Of a stretch of DNA of 64,000 bases, positions 60,221-64,000 are shown one piece after another. Position 1 is the stretch's first letter. The number at the start of each line of letters is the position of its first letter. A model generated the notes under the pieces. It was not told the DNA's origin and did no database searches. It saw only the letters and a program-made list of their open reading frames with translations. A program made the position numbers and the translations under genes. Origin of the DNA: an uncultured Collinsella sp. (lineage in GTDB: Bacteria > Actinomycetota > Coriobacteriia > Coriobacteriales > Coriobacteriaceae); contig CATXID010000001.1 in assembly GCA_958369225.1 (NCBI GenBank), forward strand, positions 496,001-560,000. Reading direction: 5' to 3'.

Positions 60221-60749
60221 CACGGACACGGCACTTGGGGCGCTCCTTTTAATATTAGTTGAACATTGTCAAGCGGCAAAATGGCCCTGCCGTCCGCGGA
60301 GCTACCGCGGACGGCAGGGCCCGGCTATCTTCACCCGGTGGCGGCGCCGCTTGAGGGCGTGTCTGCTCGACGCACGTTCGGCACTCTAATATCCGCGGGT
60401 CGGAACCGCATCTCGTTGCTACGGCTTGGGGCCTCCGGCGACTTCGCGGTCTGTTGTCGGGCGTGGCGGCTGCCCGCCGCCCATAAAAAGCACTGGAGTG
60501 GCCTCCCAACGGCCTCGAGCGCGGCGCGCCCCGGGGTCGGACTCCTATCTGCGGGGGGAGGTCACGAGGCCATCCCCGCTATCGCCCACGCCCGGCAGGC
60601 CATCTCCCGCGCCGTCGCGCAGTTCGCAACGCAGGGCCTCTTGCCCGCCGCGGACATCGCCTCGCGCCTCTCCTGCAGGCGGCGGTTGCACTTCGCGGCG
60701 TGCCTCGACACGGCCGGCGCGGCCCCGTGCCCGGGCCTCGGCCTCTTGG
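60221..60749. other. Unassigned GC-rich stretch with a 16-bp perfect palindrome
   Basis: It contains a hairpin with perfect 16-bp arms (GCCCTGCCGTCCGCGG at 60284-60299 and its complement at 60305-60320). On the minus strand the hairpin is followed by CCATTTTG and could be a terminator. Long open frames on both strands have no recognisable protein and look like chance reading of GC-rich DNA. It probably belongs to the eroded prophage edge. Confidence 0.4.
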
Positions 60750-61346
60750 GGTGCTATGACCTGGGCGAGGTGACCGGGACGGGCGGCGAGGTGTTCGGGA
60801 ACATCGTGGAGGAGCGCTTGGGCGATGCGCGGATTCGAAAGGACGCGCAATGGCGTGGACTGGGGGTGGTTCCCCGACCCGTGGCGCTTCGTGAGGTGCG
60901 GCTGGGAGCCGGGTGCCCGGCGGCTGATCCTCTTCCAAGAGCTCTCCGCCAACCGCAAGACGCCCGCCGAGACGGGCTAGATGATGGTGGGCGCATTGGC
61001 CTTCTCCGATAAGACGGGTGAGGAGCCGTACCTTCACAACGAGTTGATATGGTGCGACGACACGCCGGACGGGAAGCAGCCGATGGCGGTGTACCAGCGG
61101 GAGTACGGGCTTCAGGCGCGACCGGCGAGAAAGTCGCGGATGCGGAAGCTGAGCTACGAGTGACTGGCGGGGCTCCGGGAGATCGTGATAGACCTGGTGA
61201 GGTGCCCGCTCGCCTACGAGGAGTTCACCCTGAAGGAGTACATGAGGGAGCGCGACGGCAGCTGGATCGACGAGATACCCGACGGCAACGACCACTGCAT
61301 CGACGCGGTGAGGTGCGCCGTGATGGACGACGTGCTCAGGGGGTGA
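60750..61346 (+). pseudogene. Phage terminase large subunit, nuclease-domain remnant
   Basis: Remnants in two frames. YDLGEVTGTGGEVFGNIVEE is the end of the ATPase part. After a frameshift near 60836 comes FERTRNGVDWGWFPDPWRFVRCGWEPGARR, then a TAG at 60978, DTPDGKQPMAVYQREYGL, then a TGA at 61161, then VRCPLAYEEFTLKEYMRERDGSW and GNDHCIDAVRCAVMDD. These are typical of a terminase nuclease domain (RNase H fold). With two stops and one frameshift it is dead. It marks a prophage. Confidence 0.85.
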
Positions 61347-61537
61347 TGGCCGTGGGTTTCTCAACATTCGCCTTCAACGGAGCCCTGCTTGGCGTGGGAT
61401 GCCGTGGGCTTCTCGACCTTCTCAACATGTACTCCGAAAGATTGGAAACGGAGGGGGCCTATGCAGCAGTGGGGATGGGCTGCTCGGCGGCTTTTCTTCA
61501 CCTTCAAATGCTAAACGACCATAGGAGGCTTACATGA
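61346..61537 (+). CDS. Small hypothetical protein in prophage remnant
   Basis: A 63-residue frame beginning ATG 61346, overlapping the terminase stop (TGATG). It is fairly hydrophobic in its first half, then mixed. The tight overlap with the upstream gene and with the portal start suggests a real phage gene once, but no ribosome binding site or family is evident. It may be non-functional now. Confidence 0.45.
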   Translation: MAVGFSTFAFNGALLGVGCRGLLDLLNMYSERLETEGAYAAVGMGCSAAFLHLQMLNDHRRLT

Positions 61538-62905
61538 GCGTGGATGACGCGCGGGAGCATTGGGTGCCGGGACACGTGAGGAATTACTTGGAGGGGCATG
61601 GCTTCCGGCTTCCTTTGGAGGACATGGAACCGTACATCGCCGAATGGGACGGCTGGATGAGGGCGGTGGGCTCGTTCTACGACTATCGAGACACCGATGC
61701 CTTTGGGCGGGTGTACGAGGTGCACCGGCGCTCGATGATGCCTGCCATGCGGGTGTGCCGGGAGTTGGGCTCTCTCCTCCTTGACGAAAAGGCGCAGGTG
61801 GTTTGCGACGACCAGCGAGCGACCGAGTTTCTCGACAGATGCTTTGCCGGATGCGGCTTCACGAGCAGAGCCCAGGAGGCGGTGATGCGAGCGTTCGGGC
61901 TCGGAACGGGCGCGTTCAGCGTGTGACTCGACCTTGAACGCAAGGTTGCGAAGGTTCGACACTACGACGCGCGCATGGTGGTTCGTCTCCATGGGATGCT
62001 GCGGGCGTGACGGAGTGCGCGTTCGTGACGAGGGGGTATCCGCAGGGTGCTGCAGTTGACCAGCTCCAGATGCACCTCTTGGGTGACGACGGGTCTTATC
62101 GCATAGAGACGGTTTGCTTTGACCATGAGGGAAGGACGCTCGACGTCCCGGAGGGTGGCCGGCCTTGTTGACACGGGGTCTGTCTTCCCGACCTTCGGAA
62201 TCGTAAAGCCTGCCGTGCCGAATACCCGAGTGGACTGTTCGCCTTGCGGCCAAAGCGTGTTCGCGGACGCCGTGGACGCCATTCAGTCGGTGGGCCCGCC
62301 TTCGATGCCCTTATCAACGAGATCGACGCAGGCAAGATACGCGTCTTCCTCTCCGACGTCATGTTCGACCAAGGGAAGGGCTCCGACGGCGGGCGCGTGC
62401 CGATTCCCTTTGGACGGGGCGACTGCACCGTCTTCCGCAAGGTGATGAGCACCGAGGACACGATCCAAGAGTTCGATTCGGCGCTCAGGACCGACTCACA
62501 GGCTCAGGCTCTGCGATTGGCCCTCCAAGTGCTGGGCGACCTCTGCGGGTTCGGCATCAGCTACTTCGACTTCGACAACTCGGGCTATGTGAAGACCGCG
62601 ACCGAGGTCTCGTCCGACAACTCGGCCCTCATGCGCAACGTGCGCAAGCACGAGAACGCGCTGCAGGGCGCGATCGTCAACACGAGCCGGGCACTTCTGG
62701 CCTGTTCCCGTGCGCTCGGCGAAGACATTCCGGACGAAGGCTGCGTGCAGGTGCAGTTTGATGACTCGATTGTGCAGGACACCGAGGCCGAGAAGCGCCA
62801 GGACATGGCCGAGATCGCGGCGGGGCTCATGGGTGCCTGGGAGTACCGGATGCGTTGGTATGGGGAGGACAAGGAGACGGCGAAGTTGCGCGCGGGTGGC
62901 GTGCC
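61534..62905 (+). pseudogene. Phage portal protein, broken in several places
   Basis: Starts with an intact N-terminal piece (ATG 61534 with AGGAGG before it; HVRNYLEGHGFRLPLED, WMRAVGSFYDYRD, FGLGTGAFSV) and is cut by a TGA at 61924. LDLERKVAKVRHYDARMVV follows in the same frame, then at least two frameshifts lead through DQLQMHLLGDDGSY, VKPAVPNTRVDCSP and finally GPAFDALINEIDAGKIRVFLSDVMFD with a long intact C-terminal part (ALMRNVRKHENALQGAIV). It ends near 62900, where it runs into the opposing gene. The family is the SPP1-type portal. Confidence 0.85.
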
Positions 62906-63508
62906 TTACCCGGCCTCGTCCTCCTTGGGCCAGACTTGCTTGTAGCGTTTCCACGCCTTGACGGGCGGCTGCCTGCGCTCCGGGTCGTACGGCGAGTAGA
63001 AGACGAGGTAGTCGTCGTAGAGGCTCGCGTACCACCAGTCGCGGAAGCGCCCGTTCTCGTGGTTGAAGACCTCGTGCTGCATGATCTCGAACGAGAGGGG
63101 TGGCAGGTTCTCGTGCGCGACGTCTTCGTTCCAGAAGGCGTACTCGGGGGCTCCCTTGTGCTCATGGGCGTAGGTGAAGTGGCTATCGACCTCGTTGAAT
63201 AGAAGATTGTTGTAGATGATGCCGTCCGCGTGTGCCATCTCCGCGAGATCTTCGGGCGGGGCGTCGGTCGCTATGCGGCGCATGCAGCGCGTCACCGGGT
63301 CGTTCCAACCGTCGAACACCATCATGCGGTCGCATATGTCGCACTTCCACATGTTGGTGCTCGCGCCGGGCGTGGACTCGAACGAGAAGAAGGTCGTGTC
63401 GCTGTGGTGCTGATTGAGGCTGGAGGAGGAAATGAACCCGTTCTCCATCTCGTCGCCGTTGCAGCAGTTCGAGATGCTGTTGCCGCAGGGGCATGCAAGG
63501 TAGGCCAC
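62906..63508 (-). CDS. Cysteine-containing protein of unknown function
   Basis: A 200-residue protein. It begins MAYLACPCGNSISNCC, with CxC and CC motifs, and has a further CDICDRMM segment near residue 58, so it could bind a metal through a ribbon. The remainder is rich in aromatic and acidic residues (FRDWWYASLYDDYLVFYSPYDPERR) and ends in a Lys/Glu tail. It is intact, unlike the neighbouring phage genes, and its stop lies at the broken portal end. No family is recognised; it may be a cargo gene of the prophage. Confidence 0.65.
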   Translation of the reverse strand: MAYLACPCGNSISNCCNGDEMENGFISSSSLNQHHSDTTFFSFESTPGASTNMWKCDICDRMMVFDGWNDPVTRCMRRIATDAPPEDLAEMAHADGIIYNNLLFNEVDSHFTYAHEHKGAPEYAFWNEDVAHENLPPLSFEIMQHEVFNHENGRFRDWWYASLYDDYLVFYSPYDPERRQPPVKAWKRYKQVWPKEDEAG

Positions 63509-63939
63509 GTAGCTTCTCCGTTCCAGTAGCGATGTGGCTAGTCTAGCCGATTCCAGCGGCGTTTCGGGGTGGAATGCCGGTCGGGGTAGCTTGCGGGCGC
63601 GTAGCGGCTTGCTTGGGGCCGTCTGCAGGTGGATTGGCTGTGCTTGGCATGCGGCGCATGAGGGAGCATTGCCGCGAAGGCGTGAGGGTCGCTGATAGTC
63701 GCACAGGGCGCGTTTGGGTCACGGGTAGCGTGGGGCCGCTGCCATGGGCGCGACCGGGCCGGCGGAGGCGTCTGGAGCGCACGCGGCCACGACGCGGACG
63801 AACCCTCGACGAGCAGCGTCGAGCCTGGCCGGCCTCCGGCCGCGGGGCGGCTGAAAAGGTTAAACGCTGGCGAGGATGGGACGGAATTGCAGGAGCGGCG
63901 TTGGCTTTTCGCTCTGGCGAGTCTCTAGTAGTCACCCTT
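63509..63939. other. Unassigned GC-rich stretch
   Basis: No gene is recognised. Long frames exist on both strands (plus from about 63575 to the edge, minus 63543-63959), both Arg/Pro/Gly-rich and of low-complexity type expected in GC-rich DNA. A short inverted repeat (GACTCGCCAGAG) is near 63915-63926. Confidence 0.4.
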
Positions 63940-64000
63940 CTAATCGGCTTCGGACTCACTTGGGTGTTCCGGCTGTCCGGGCTGGGTAGTAAAATACACC
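63940..64000 (-). CDS. C-terminal tail of a gene entering from the right
   Basis: On the minus strand, 19 codons (VYFTTQPGQPEHPSESEAD) run from the window edge to a TAG at 63940-63942. The hydrophilic acidic end is typical of a real C-terminus, but the piece is too short to identify or prove. Confidence 0.35.
   Translation of the reverse strand, partial: VYFTTQPGQPEHPSESEAD

Noticed and set aside
60579..61367. Long minus-strand frame over the terminase remnant
   Set aside because: It is the antisense shadow of a clear terminase remnant and has no protein-like motifs.
63543..63959. Minus-strand 138-codon frame near the right edge
   Set aside because: Arg/Pro/Ala-rich composition, an equally long frame on the other strand, no ribosome binding site and no recognisable domain.

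Overview
The window looks like chromosomal DNA of a high-GC Gram-positive gut actinobacterium of the class Coriobacteriia, most like Collinsella or a relative. The support is indirect: GC-rich genes with Gram-positive ribosome binding sites, lipoprotein and single-TM surface proteins, a class III fructose-bisphosphatase, a C69 dipeptidase, surface proteins with transcobalamin-like (DUF4430) domains, and a complete late anaerobic cobalamin pathway. No rRNA or tRNA gene was found, so the genus is inferred.

Layout. 1-7.4 kb: a partial lipoprotein, a zinc-ribbon membrane protein, a folate pair (cyclodeaminase-like protein and FolD), a C69 dipeptidase, and a small phasin-like protein with an ABC1/UbiB kinase. 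7.7-13.8 kb: a cobalamin riboswitch, then a 1611-residue surface protein with two DUF4430 domains and a PQQ-type propeller, then a second membrane-anchored DUF4430 protein. 13.8-38.5 kb: an island of visibly higher GC and different codon style. On the minus strand it holds a riboswitch-led operon for a CbiK lipoprotein, a small lipoprotein and a BtuFCD-like ABC importer. Divergently it holds 16 tightly overlapping plus-strand genes covering cobalt-precorrin-2 methylation to adenosylcobalamin assembly. The island ends in IS3-type transposase fragments, an inactive IS110-type transposase, and regularly spaced arrays of inverted 14-bp half-sites that share one register at both ends. 38.5-60.2 kb: ordinary chromosome, with two GtrA proteins, Fbp, two DegV proteins, an rRNA C5-methyltransferase, a MetRS-type synthetase, three queuosine genes (queH, queA, tgt), a coiled-coil membrane protein, an SDR oxidoreductase, a LOG protein, a RelB/YafQ-type toxin-antitoxin, a HAD phosphatase and an M20 dipeptidase. 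Its intergenic gaps hold several families of hairpin-rich repeats, one of which shows compensatory changes. 60.2-64 kb: a decayed prophage (terminase and portal pseudogenes), a cysteine-containing protein of unknown function, and the tail of a gene running off the window.

How the genes fit together. The two riboswitches suggest that surface capture (DUF4430 proteins) and import (BtuFCD, CbiK) are both repressed by cobalamin. The plus-strand operon supplies CbiL, CbiH, CbiF, CbiG, CbiD, CbiJ, CbiET, CbiC, CbiA, BtuR, CbiP, CobD, CbiB, CobU, CobT, CobS and a CobC-like phosphatase. Uroporphyrinogen methylation, sirohydrochlorin formation and a clearly cytoplasmic cobaltochelatase are absent and would have to come from elsewhere.
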